Source: Nothopassalora personata (taxonomy: Eukaryota > Ascomycota > Dothideomycetes > Mycosphaerellales > Mycosphaerellaceae). From it: DNA of 64,000 nt. The notes below the pieces were generated by a model that saw nothing but the letters and a program-made list of their open reading frames with translations, made no database searches and had not been told where the DNA came from. The stretch lies in the NCBI GenBank assembly GCA_033816765.1, contig CM066292.1, forward strand, positions 4,526,001-4,590,000, read 5' to 3'. Each line of letters begins with the position of its first letter. Position 1 is the stretch's first letter. Shown piece by piece: positions 22,696 to 32,718 of the stretch. The position numbers and the translations under genes are program-made.

Positions 22696-24430
22696 ATGTC
22701 GTCGTCACTACAATCACTCGACGCCCAGTTAGCCAAGGTGCTGTCGGAATGGTCGCTGCTTACCACTCTTCTGGCCGTCATCTTGGTTGGCTTCCTGATC
22801 TACCCATTGATCTACCCTGACGAGCCAGATACGCACCCTCTGCTCCTAGCACGACAAGCTATCGCTTCAGCTGTCCGGAACAAGGGAGAATCAGCTGTCT
22901 ACAGATCCCCGGAGGTTCCGCATGGTTATCCTCTCCGCACTGGCTTGAATGTCAAAGATGCTGGAGCTCCGCGCTGGGCAAGTGGGAAGGATGGAGATGT
23001 GCGAGATATCTGGCGTGAGGTGCAGCGAGGAGGGTCGCAGGGTGCTGATGGCAAGGAGATACCAAAGGCACGGCTTATGACCGTCTTTGGCAAGGAAGAG
23101 CTGGTCGAGCATGACATCGACGACCTGAGCAAAGAGATCGCGATTATTGGGCACCACCTGAAGAAGAACGGAGCAAAGAAAGTCGCGGTTTACTTGCCCA
23201 ATAGCATCGAGTACCTGCAGACGATCTTCGGTATGACCTCTTATATCTTTTGTTCACACATCCACTGACATCAACCCAGCTACCGCTTTCTACGGGCTGA
23301 CACCAATTCTGCTGCCCTACAACGTTCCACATGCGAAGTTGTATCATCTTCTAGACGATACGGGAGCTGATAGCCTTGTATGCTCTGCCGGTAATGTACC
23401 ACAGGATGACCTCGCCAAGCAAGCGAAGAACATCAAGCTTGTGACTTTGGTTGTAGAAAGGACAAGCCGTCACATGGACTGGGACGGTGCGCCTGAAGGC
23501 GGACTCTCAGTGGGAGTCTGGCACAGCATCGTGGAAGACAACAAGAGCAACGCCAGTGTCGAGCTACCCAACAACGATGCGGACAAGCCCGGTGATATCA
23601 TCACAGTCTGGCAACCGGTCGATCTATCGAAAGAGCCGGAGATCGTCAGCTTCACACAAGAGAACATCGTTTCTGCTGTCGCTGCACTGATATCCGCGAT
23701 ACCTCTACGCCAACGTCTCACATCCGCGGATCTCGTTCTGCCAGCCGACACTTTCACGCACAATTACGTCTTGACCAACACTCTCGCGGCACTCTTCACA
23801 CACAGCAGCCTGGCGATCACCAGTGTTGCAGTGCCCGGCGTTGATCTGAGTCTCGCTCGTCGAGGCGTTGCTCCGACAGTCATTATTGCGAGTGCAGAGA
23901 CATTGGCTAAGTTGCACCAAAAAGAGACTGCTGGCATTAGCTCCGGCCTGCAAAGATTCGGCAAATACACACAAGACCAGACCATATCTGCAGGTCGCAT
24001 GCCTACTGATGGCATGCTGTTCAAGCTTCTTGCACCTTCATCGACCACCAGCGAACCCGGCAAGCTACGCCTCATACTAACATCCGAACGCCTCGGCGCT
24101 GGCTCGCCCGCACTCACGTCAACTCAACTATCCGATCTTCGCATCTTTACGAGAAGTCGCATCGTCTATGCACTGACTGCCGCAAAGGTGGCAGGCGCAG
24201 TGGCACAGACGAACATTTTTGACTACAGAAGGGATGACGGGCAGGGTCACTCGCATTTCGGCGTACCTCTGAGCAGTGTCGAGCTGAAGTTAGTGGGCGG
24301 AGAGGAGGATGTAGGAGCTGAATCTCCCAGAGGACATATTACAGTGACTGGACCAGCGGTCGCTGGTGGCGAAGTCAAGCTGCCGATTCAGGGAAGGATC
24401 AGAGAAGACAGCACGATTGCTTATGCCTAG
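22696..24430 (+). CDS. Membrane-anchored protein with degenerate AMP-binding (acyl-CoA synthetase-like) domain
   Basis: Two exons, 22696-23230 and 23280-24430, with a 49-bp intron, give 561 aa. An N-terminal hydrophobic helix (residues about 20-37, LLTTLLAVILVGFLIYPLIY) is followed by acyl-CoA-synthetase-like sequence: VAVYLPNSIEYLQTIF, ATAFYGLTPILLPYN and SFTQENIVSAVAALI, the segment that normally follows the P-loop-like SGTTGxPKG signature. That signature is absent; the corresponding position reads VDLSKEPEIVSFTQ. The C-terminal lid with its catalytic Lys is also not evident, and the protein ends at about 560 aa rather than 650-700. The fold may be kept without adenylate-forming activity. 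The reading frame is clean, so it is not an obvious pseudogene. Substrate and role are unknown. Confidence 0.7.
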
Positions 24431-25338
24431 GTAATGAAATCTGCATACATGGACAATGGAGCACGCATGTGTCTCCTCTGACCCTGACCAACCTTACGCA
24501 CTTCTAACTTGCTCCGGCCTTATCAGCGGACTGCTCAAAGCACTGGCAGGCTTTGTATGTATCAACTGTGCTTGCTGTGCATCCTCACGGGGAGGCACAA
24601 GAACATCTCACCAGCACTACCACAGTCTCCAACATACCATTCCACAACCCAGAACCCATCAAGGCTCTCAACAGTCCACAGAGAACCAGAATCAAGCCGC
24701 GAATGCTAGTACCTCAATGAATTCCCCGAGCAAGCGAAGTTCTGGACGTAGGAAGAAGGGCAAGGAGGACGAGAAGGACGAAGAGCAAAGGAAATCCGGC
24801 AAGAATAAGAAACAACAATCTCCGCCACCGGGTGATCCGCCCGGAGACAAATCGGATGACGAAGATGACAGTAAGGGAGGAGGGAGCGGTACCCAATAGG
24901 TTTAAGGCTCTTGGGTGTTCTGTGGAAGCGTGAGTGGTAGAGGAAGGGAGAGAATGTGAAGCTCATGGTGATGAGGCTCGGATGGGGTTATGGATGATTT
25001 TCATGGGAAGGGGTCATGTATAGTTGGACGTACGGAAACGGATCTGTACGAGGCATGTTCATTCATGCCCTGCTTGTGCTCTCTCGCGCGCGAGAGAGAG
25101 GGACGTATTCTCTCGCTTGGTGCTTTCAATGTAGAGCTCGGGCCTTCGTGGGTCTCCTCCATATTGGAAGGCAATTGTGCCCTTGCAGTATACCGCTTGC
25201 CCTTACCAGAATGCTGTACGTATCAAGCTCGATGCCCTTCCAAGAATTAAGCAAGTGGCAAGTGGCATCCATTGGCCGAAGCATTATTCCTTCGTATTTC
25301 GCCATATACTTTCACAGCCTCGTTCTCTCCTCGCGCAG
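24431..25338. other. Intergenic region with a weak small-ORF candidate
   Basis: A frame at 24456-24899 would encode 147 aa with a Lys/Glu/Asp/Ser/Pro-rich, fully low-complexity C-terminal half (internal ATG 24718). It could be a small disordered protein, but there is no motif, no clear promoter and no homology I recognise. The remainder up to 25338 is probably 3' UTR and spacer. Confidence 0.25.
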
Positions 25339-26076
25339 TCACGAGTTCTTCTCGCCTTGTATCGTAGCCACAACCTTCCTCTGATGCTTACTACTCCTGA
25401 ATTCCAGATACCAGATACCTTGCCACGTTCCCGTATTCAATCGTCCATTACTGATCGGTACCGTGACGCTTGCACCCACCAAGGCGCTCTTGATATGGGC
25501 TGGCATGTCATCCTGCCACCGTGTCAGTCTCCTTTATCCTGCTCCGTCTGTCATCTCCTCGGTGTCGCTCACCAATCCCTCTGCACTATGCCTATACAGA
25601 TTCCCCTTCCGATCCTCTGGCGCGATTCTGTCGAGAGCATCACTCATATCCTCTCTCACATCCTCGTCCCAGTTCTCATTCAACGAAAGACCGCACGATG
25701 TATGCTGGATGAACAGGTGTAGAATGCCGACTTTGTAATCCTTGATCTCTGGGAGCTCCTTCGTGACGGTATCGGTAATGAGGTAGCTTCCTCTGCTCTT
25801 CGAGGGAAGCGTGAATTGCTTCTGGAACCAAGACATGCTCGACGGTGGTGGCTGCTGAGGCTGCGAGACTGCTTGCGAAATCGCCGGATTGCAAGATGCT
25901 GGTGGACAGCAAGTACACGTTGGGAGGACAACTTTTCGTGGGGAGAAGTCGGCGCCGAGGAGCTCGAGGGGTAGGAGGATGGGTTTGAGGAGGAGTTGGA
26001 AGATGTTGGGGAAGAAGGCGAGGATGAAGATCAGGAGGAAGATGCAGGTGTTTCGTAGATTGGTGTCGAAGGGCAT
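25339..26076 (-). CDS. YjbQ/UPF0047 family protein with N-terminal membrane segment
   Basis: Two exons, 25573-26076 and 25339-25512, with a 60-bp intron (GTGAGC..GGCAG), give 225 aa. The conserved core begins at residue 81 (MSWFQKQFTLPSKSRGSYLI) and includes HLFIQHTSCGLSLNENWDEDV, then DDMPAHIKSALVGASVTVPI and LGTWQGIW-like sequence (NTGTWQGIWYLEF) from exon 2. The final VVATIQG motif is also present. This is the UPF0047/YjbQ fold, a small trimeric family with reported weak thiamine-phosphate synthase activity in bacteria. The first 80 residues are unusual: two hydrophobic stretches (IFLLIFILAFFPNIFQLLL, ILLPLELLGA) and a Cys-rich PTCTCCPPASC piece. A start at the internal ATG 25836 would give the ordinary 145-aa protein, so the extension could be untranslated leader. 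Confidence 0.85.
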
Positions 26077-26352
26077 TGAGGTTTTTGGTGGAAGTGGTTT
26101 CGGAAGTGAAGGGTGATGTCATTGCCTGTAACGGTGAGGAGGAGGATGTGCGTGCTGATTGTATGTAACGGTTGCTTCATCTATTGGTCGACATCAACGT
26201 CGCCTTTCATTTCTACTGTACAGCATGTCCTCTTCCGTCGTCAGCAACGGGAGACGAGGGATGCACTGCTTCATTGCCACGAGTAGAGAGCTCCTACCGT
26301 CGTGACAGCATGTGGCCAAAGGGCATGGCACGCGTCTCGTCGGAGCGCCAAG

Positions 26353-27189
26353 ATGGCGTCGCGTCCGCCAGAAGACGCTCAAGATCATGATCTTGAGGCA
26401 ATACAGTAGTAGTACCGGAGCTGCGAAAAGGTCTTCAGCCTCGCGTCCCTTACCGAAATTGCCACCATACCTGTTAAGTTCCAGCTTGGCGGACCATCAG
26501 AAACAAGAGCTGCGATTCTCAGGCTTTGAGCCTTGCTACATGGCGCGCATCAAGGACCTGGAATGGCGCATAAGGCGCAAGATTGAGAGCCTTGATGTGG
26601 TTGGAGAGAACGCTGGTCTGGCTGACGATATGTCATCTATGCTCCTCCAGTATTGTCAGTCCTCTCCCTGAGCTTGGTAATATTACCTCTGACAAGCTAC
26701 AGCAAATCTCATTGAGGCGCTCGCTCTCCAACATTGAGTCCAAAGACCGCGTTCCCGAAGAGGACCTTCTTGGCAGCGACAACAAGTTGAATCAGTACTC
26801 TGGCATGAAGTGCCGCATTTCTCGCCGGTCTCAAGGCAGCGATAAGGTTCACGATCATCTTCGCGACAACAACGTTCTGGTAGTTCTACGCTATATCTCT
26901 ACATCTGGGATGTCGCCGACGGCCTCAAGCGACGATTTGGCATCCCCACCTCAACTCTTGATCGCTTTCTGGTCGTCGTGCTGGTGAGATCAGTCCGCTG
27001 GTACCGATGATTACGACGACCTTCTTGACGGGAAAGACCGCGAGGCTACTGATTGTCATTGTGGCAACGATCTTGTCTGCAGCGGCGATGAGTCTGACGA
27101 CTGTGAGTAAGGATAGCGCCATAGCGGCCACAGCTGCTTATACTGCTATCATGGTGGTTTACATTGGAAGTTCAGATACTGTTACTTGA
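26353..27189 (+). pseudogene. Decayed DUF6594-type membrane protein
   Basis: Pieces of the fungal DUF6594 layout appear in order but in several frames. These are a GFEPCYMARIKDLEWRIRRK block near 26524-26583, DDMSSMLLQY near 26626-26655, a DRVPEEDLLGSDNKLNQYSGM block near 26744-26811, and a membrane-spanning C-terminus (ISPLVPM, LLIVIVATILSAAAMSL, IAATAAYTAIMVVYIGS) near 26989-27173. One intron with a CTGAC branch point (26656-26703) is credible. At least three further frame changes near 26397, 26736 and 26980 have no splice explanation. The family normally encodes proteins of unknown function with two or three C-terminal helices. The call rests on remembered family appearance. Confidence 0.5.
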
Positions 27190-29021
27190 TGCCGCATGAT
27201 GGAAGCATTTCATTACTGCCGGATTGCGGAAGAGGTGTAATTTTCCACGCCCTGACTTCATCAGTCGACTCACTCAGACGCACGCGGGTTGATTACGAAG
27301 TGTCTGAGGGGCATGTCCAGACAACGACTGACTCTGCGCTGCCAGTCTCTGAAGTATCCCATCATTAGCCTGGTCTCTTCGAGTGCTGATACAAAGATGG
27401 GCAGGACAACTGCTGGCCTGCGGTAGTGCAAGTTCGGAACACGATCTGGTCAATCCGTCGTGGCTCCTGAATCGTGATTCTCAGCATCGTTGCAGGCGGG
27501 TGTGCGTGAAGGGTATATGCATGATGCATCAAGCACGCGCGGCGCCACGTTATTCTGACGGCTACCATGTGTTCATGCAGGAGCGTTGCATGCTGCCGTT
27601 CCAATGTGCAACGCATCAACGTCTGCAACGTCGGCAAAACCTCGCGATGCGTTTCAGTTACTGGATACGAGCTGACGACCTAACTTTCCGATTCAAGAGG
27701 CGAACCATCATGGCTCTCTCTGGTTGTCAATGTGAAGAAGGCGTCGAGGTCAACATCGAAACGTCTCGACAGACTTGACACCCCTATAGGGAACGGCAAC
27801 AACGTTCATCCTAGACCATAGCGCACGACTTACAGCTGAGTACAGACGGCAACAAGTTTCGGCAGAGCCGATTCCATCCTGCCATTGGTGCCTATTCTTC
27901 CAGGGCATAGGCGAGCCGTGCGTGCGCGAGCTGTTTAATCTGGTTGTTTACTGGCAAAGATCTTCTCACTGGTCGTTACACCGACCTGGTTCAGGTACTC
28001 TGCAACGGCAAGGACTTCAGCAGACGGCCTTTTTAGAAACCACTGAGGGTCTCTGTGATTCACATTGCCCACGGCCTAGTCATCTGATTGGCGATTTCAG
28101 CTATGAAACAGCGTGATTGCTTCAGGTTTCATTCTTGTGCTTGACGGTGGAAGCAAAGCATCATCTGCTGGAATTTGGTGCCGTGGTACAGAAGAGCTTA
28201 TTCACAGACGCAGGGACGTTACAGATGGCGAGCACTGCGAACATCTCCATCGAGCGCCGAGTTGACGGACGAGTTGACGTACTTCCTTTTCACATGGCAT
28301 GGCATGGGTCCAAGGTGGATTAGAATCCCGACGACAGGCTCTAAATGGACGAGAAGCTCTGGGATAGCTGTACACATTGTACCAGAGGGGCGGCTGAACT
28401 GAGTCGTGGGAACAAAGCATCAAGCTCGCCTTACCGCTTAAAAGCACTTATGCTTCCGCTCAGAGCTGATATTAGGATTTGCAACTCTTGAAGCGGCTGC
28501 TGTTTCAGGACACGCGGCACGAGCCTTGCTCGCACTCGCACTCGGATGTGCACACTTGGCATAAATGCCAAAGAAACAATGACGATTTGTGAAGACCCTG
28601 ACGGAACCACGCCTGGGCTATACTGCCCCGGACCGCGGTGACCATCCTCGACATATGATCCGGACCAGGGTCTCTTACACAAGGCAAACGCGAAGATGGA
28701 CGAGTCTCGTAGACCTTCTCGCGTACCCGCAACCACTACACAAACTGCTGCCGGGTGATCGCCAACGACCCAGCTTGCCGCAGCCTTCCGCTCGCGACAG
28801 AAGACTTAAGACGAGACTTTGTGGTCATGGTTCGAGTATCAAGAGCAGGGGGACCTACCTAGACGATGTTCCACGGCATCAGCAATCGATGAGATATATA
28901 AGAGAGCTCGAAGTTCACCTCATCATCAGTATTTCAGCAGTCAACCAAGATAACAGTAACACCACACCATAGCAAAACCAACACCTTTTCAGCTACAGTC
29001 AGCTCTATACAGACAGTCAAT
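27190..29021. promoter_or_regulatory. Long gene-poor stretch ending in the promoter of the repeat-protein gene
   Basis: About 1.8 kb without a convincing gene; ORFs up to 131 codons have no recognisable motif. The last part looks like a strong promoter. A TATA-like ATATATAAGA lies at 28894-28903, about 120 bp before the ATG at 29022, and is followed by an A/C-rich, G-poor leader typical of highly expressed fungal genes. Confidence 0.45.
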
Positions 29022-29976
29022 ATGCATTTCAAGAACATCGCAGCTATCCTTCTCGGCATCGCTGCCTCGGGTGCCATCGCCAAGGCGCTCGCCGTAAGAC
29101 GTTCAGCTACTTAACTTGACACCTCGATTACTGACTGACACATGACAGGCTGAAGGCATTGTGGCCCGTGAGGATGCTGCCCTACATGCCGCAGCGGCGC
29201 CACCGGCCGAAAAGCACCGGGACCAAGACTGGGACAATGACAATGACAACCGAGGCGGCTTCCGTAGAGCTGTTCCCTACGAAGATGACCCTGACGGGAA
29301 CTCCTCCTCCCCCTCCCATGGTGGTAAGTCCTCGTACGATGCATTGGTGTTTCATAGCACTAACCCTTCTTCCACAGATATTCACGGCGAATCCCGCAGA
29401 GCTGTTCCCTCCGAAGGTGGCCCTGACTATGGCGTCCGTAAGCGTCACGGGAACTCCTCCTCCCCCTCCCATGGTGGTAAGTCCTCGTACGATGCATTGG
29501 TGCTTCATAGCACTAACCCTTCTTCCACAGATAACTACGGTGGCTCCTACGGTGGCGATGGCTCCCACGGTGGCGATGGCTCCTACGGTGACGGTGACTC
29601 CTACGGTGACGGTGACTCCTTCGGTGACGGTGACTCCTACGGTGACGGTGACTCCTACGATGACTACTACGGTGACGGTGACTACTACGGTGACGGTGAC
29701 TCCTACGGTGACTACTACGGTGACGATGACTCCTACGGTGACGGTGACTACTACGGTGACGATGGCTCCTACGGTGATTCCTACGGTGACTCCTACGGTG
29801 ACGGTGACTACTACGGTGACGATGGCTCCTACGGTGATTCCTACGGTGAGGGCTACGGTGACTCCTACGGTGGCTCCTACGATGACCAGGACGAGGGCGA
29901 CTGGAGCAACCAGGAATGGAAGAGAACTGATGACTACCAACAAGACTATGGCCGCCGCGGTGGCTTTGACGGTTGA
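29022..29976 (+). CDS. Secreted Tyr/Gly/Asp/Ser repeat protein with duplicated exon-intron cassette
   Basis: Four exons: 29022-29093, 29149-29323, 29378-29476 and 29531-29976 (263 aa). Introns are 55, 54 and 54 bp. The product starts with a signal peptide (AAILLGIAASGAIAKALA). A short Ala/Asp-rich region follows, then two copies of an RRAVP...GNSSSPSHGD module. The second half (residues about 117-240) consists of SYGDGD, YYGDGD and YYGDDG repeats. The tail is DDYQQDYGRRGGFDG. The protein is very acidic, hydrophilic and without Cys after the signal peptide. RR and KR pairs (about 63-64, 89-90, 104-105) are possible Kex2 sites. Introns 2 and 3 are nearly identical, a multiple of three long and stop-free, so unspliced RNA stays in frame. 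Function unknown; a cell-surface, matrix or effector-like role is conceivable. Confidence 0.75.
29267..29533 (+). repeat. Tandem duplication of an exon plus intron cassette
   Basis: Two consecutive copies of a roughly 130-bp block begin at about 29267 (CGTAGAGCTGTTCCC) and 29394 (CGCAGAGCTGTTCCC). Each holds the coding module and the complete 54-bp intron with its donor, ACTAAC branch point and acceptor. The introns differ at one position (GTGTTTC versus GTGCTTC). The exon parts differ by an insertion encoding a few residues around YGVRKR. Confidence 0.9.
29540..29880 (+). repeat. Coding minisatellite (TCCTACGGTGACGGTGAC-type units)
   Basis: About 340 bp built from 9-bp halves (CTACGGTGA frames) combined into 18-bp units. 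A larger 60-bp unit, beginning GGTGACTACTACGGTGACGA, is present twice in tandem near 29743 and 29803. All unit lengths are multiples of three, so length changes keep the reading frame. The strand bias produces long chance ORFs on the other frames and strand. Confidence 0.9.
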
Positions 29977-30372
29977 AGTGATCGTCAGGGTGATGACCAG
30001 ATCGACCAGTGTGGTCAGGACTGGAACTTCCAGCAGTGCGTGTGGTATTAGACACTACGCATCCACGAGGGGTCCTAAACCCTGCGGCTCGACCGCACAA
30101 CATGGCACTTCGGTGGTTCTCTCATGTCTCTGCTCTCATACATGGAATTATAGAAGAGTCGCTAGACTGATAGAAATGCCACTCCCCTGGGCCGAAAAAG
30201 GCCGCGCCCTCGTCTCTAGACTTATGCTCCACTACTCTTGCGGCCACGCCGTGGTTGGTATAAAGCTTGCTTGTCACATCAATTCAGGAACCTCCCCAGC
30301 AGAAGACTCCATCGCTAAACGACATTGCGCCGAGAATTTCACATCATCATGTAGCCGTTCGTCATCATCTAA
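29977..30372. other. Convergent 3' region
   Basis: About 395 bp between the stops of the repeat-protein gene and the orphan gene on the other strand. No other feature is seen. Confidence 0.45.
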
Positions 30373-31035
30373 TCAGGCGTATAACGCACTCTGTCTCGGG
30401 TTGCTGAGCAATTCACCCCAATCGCCCTTGGCGGTCGTTGAGTTTGCCCTCGACATCACGTGTGTCTCAGCACCATTGAATCTCCGTCCTGTTCCTTCTC
30501 GCAGCGGGTGTCGTTCCGAGTATGCAAGCGATGATCTTTTTGCTGGTGACGAGGCAAGAGGGGATGTTTTCGCGCTCTTCTGACTTGAGGAGAGCACGTC
30601 CATTGCTGATTTCTGCTGTTTGAGTTGCTGTAGTTGTATGGCGGATGGTGTAACGTCTAGATCGCCGGACGTGTTTCGTTGCGTGAAGCGCTGCCAGCTT
30701 CGTCCTAAGAAGGAAGCTCTCCGGACGGGCGGTGGTCTGGTCTCGGATGAAGGCTCATCGAAGTAGGACCAGCTCACTGACTCTTCGAAGCGCACTTTCT
30801 TGGCGGCCTTGGTTGATAACGGGCTGATGATGTTGCTGTTGTCTGTGCTGAAACTGCAGAGGCTACTTCTCGAGCTCGCGACGCTCATGTTCTGTTCGTT
30901 GAGGGTTGATGTCTCTGATTTGAGAGTTGTCGTCTCAGAGGCTGGAGTCAGATCTAGATCGGAGGTGAGGTCGAGAGATGGTCTCAGCTTGGACATAGGG
31001 GACATTGTCGGCACGGTGGCGGTGGTTGTCGCCAT
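30373..31035 (-). CDS. Orphan disordered protein with PP1-docking-like KVRF motif
   Basis: Single-exon ORF of 220 aa starting at a real ATG. The composition is Ser/Thr-rich with basic patches and no membrane segment or Cys cluster, so it is probably disordered and cytosolic or nuclear. The most distinctive element is KKVRFEESVSWSYFDEP at about residues 79-95. It has the form of an RVxF docking motif for protein phosphatase 1 (basic, then V-x-F, then acidic) and sits among candidate phosphorylation sites (RRASFLGRSW). A second basic block, SSPAKRSSLAYSERHPL, lies near residues 165-180. I do not recognise the family. Function as a PP1 regulator is only inferred from the short motif. Confidence 0.55.
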   Translation of the reverse strand: MATTTATVPTMSPMSKLRPSLDLTSDLDLTPASETTTLKSETSTLNEQNMSVASSRSSLCSFSTDNSNIISPLSTKAAKKVRFEESVSWSYFDEPSSETRPPPVRRASFLGRSWQRFTQRNTSGDLDVTPSAIQLQQLKQQKSAMDVLSSSQKSAKTSPLASSPAKRSSLAYSERHPLREGTGRRFNGAETHVMSRANSTTAKGDWGELLSNPRQSALYA

Positions 31036-32369
31036 CTATCTTGCAGACGTGATGGTGGAGTGATGAGGGATGATTGATGATGCTATGGCTGTGGTATAGC
31101 TGAGCTATTCTGGAGGTCCTCTTCGAGAAGTAGTTCGTTCATGCGAAAGCCGGACACAGGAATGTGTTCGCATAAACACGACAAACGCACGATTTCGTGT
31201 TGAGGACCCATATGCCGGCGGTCTTTCCACTGTCTTGTGAGGACGAGCCGACGACACAGCTGCGAACGACAGGCATTTGTTGAGATTTTAGTGTCCTGAG
31301 CCTTGTCGCGTCGTACAAGGCTTCTCCGGGCGTTGAGCAACGCGAAATAGGTCCTGTCCGCAGAAACGCCGCATGCCGTTCTCCCGCCCATGCTGCACGA
31401 TTGGACATGTCCTGCCAAGAATGGAGCACGACGTGCTGGACCTGCATTGGGGCCCTGTTTGGGATTGACAGACGCTGCGTTTGAGATATGTACACCACTA
31501 CTACCCTGGGCCCGCTAGTGATCCACCGGATTCTCATCAGCGTCTGATTCGCCTCTTTAATAATATTACTTGCAGACCGCGCACGGTAGTGTTCAACAGG
31601 CTTCTTTAGATCTTCGCTACAACAAGGAATAGAGTGGATTGCCATCGAAGCTGAAGTTTGAGTGTATGGTCAAATCCTGCTTGCAGCTACAGTACCGACC
31701 CGAATCTGGGTCCGTGGCGTACAACATAAGCAGTATCGCACCAAAATCTGTCAAACGTCTTGACAGCAACGTTCGTGAAAGGGTCAATAAGGCTGGAGTC
31801 GATGCTGTCGCCCTGCACCTCTCCTCATTCTCCGTCACAGCGATCGCTTGAGCAAGCGCTGGCGCATGTCGAGTCCGACGTCCACAATGACGAATATCTC
31901 TTCCGGGGGGGGGGTCGACAGACGCCGCATGTCGCAAATGGCCAGGTCAAAGACGTCAATTGATGCATGGGGCCCGTCACATGCGGCTCCACGAGCACAC
32001 TGCTTCTCCGACAGGACATCTGCAGGAGGTGCAGCAATCAAGGCCAGGGATGAGCGGATACCTCTCGCTTTATGCAGTGGTCCTGGTCGGTACTACCATC
32101 TAGCAAGCCCAGGCCTCTCAGGAATTCCAACGTCCGGACATGTCACATGTCGCAAATTCCAAGCACAAGCCTTTGTCCCTTGGGGAATCGATAGGCTGAT
32201 TCATCCTCTCGAATCGCACGCTGCCTGTCACACATTTCAACAAGTCGTGGTGAGGGCATGAATTTTCACGAGGACCCGGCATCCTGTCATCTTTGCCGCT
32301 GGACAATTTAGCTAAGCCCTCATCGAGCGCAAGTGAATATCATAGCGGGGCATAAGAAGTGGTGAGGTT
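31036..32369. other. Gene-poor region left of the copia insertion
   Basis: About 1.3 kb with overlapping short ORFs and no domain. It includes a run of ten G at 31905-31914. It is the pre-insertion flank of the retrotransposon and ends in the left target-site copy GTCGC (32370-32374). Confidence 0.4.
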
Positions 32370-32374
32370 GTCGC

Positions 32375-32512
32375 AGATAATGTGAGTAGATTGATGTATT
32401 GAGAAGGATCTACGAGAATGCGAAGAACAGCTAGCTATAAGAAAGTGCAAGAAAGCGCGCTAGTGGCTTGGCATCCAAAGAACTGCTGGGACACAGCCAG
32501 CCAGCATCAAGT
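32375..32512 (-). repeat. 3' LTR of copia element
   Basis: 138 bp, identical to the copy at 35881-36018. Very short for a copia LTR. The left edge abuts the target duplicate GTCGC. Confidence 0.9.
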
Positions 32513-32524
32513 CACCCCCATGCC
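32513..32524 (-). other. Polypurine tract candidate
   Basis: On the minus strand the sequence GGCATGGGGGTG lies directly before the 3' LTR, where plus-strand DNA priming takes place in LTR elements. Confidence 0.6.
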
Positions 32525-32718
32525 GAGGCTCTAGGTGCTTGAAACAGGTGTATACACCCCACAGAAAGCATGCCGCCCCTCGCTCTCACCATGTCACTGT
32601 CCTCCATGTCGTCATACCGTTGGTTGCGCGGGAAGTGCCGGTGTAGCAGTGCGGCTGCTGTTGCTGAATGTTGAAGGTGTTTCTCGTGCGCTAATTGGCT
32701 GCACGGACACCGCGGTCC

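Noticed and set aside
22419..22781. 120-codon minus-strand ORF in the POM34 promoter region
   Set aside because: It overlaps the start of the gene at 22696 on the opposite strand and is made of low-complexity Ala/Arg/Asp sequence.
29159..30583. 474-codon plus-strand ORF rich in Thr-Val, and a 253-codon minus-strand ORF over the same DNA
   Set aside because: Both are other-frame readings of the minisatellite; repeat units that are multiples of three keep every frame open. The frame with the signal peptide and proper splice sites is the credible one.
31905..31914. Run of ten G
   Set aside because: A short homopolymer in non-coding DNA; it may be a sequencing artefact and has no evident role.
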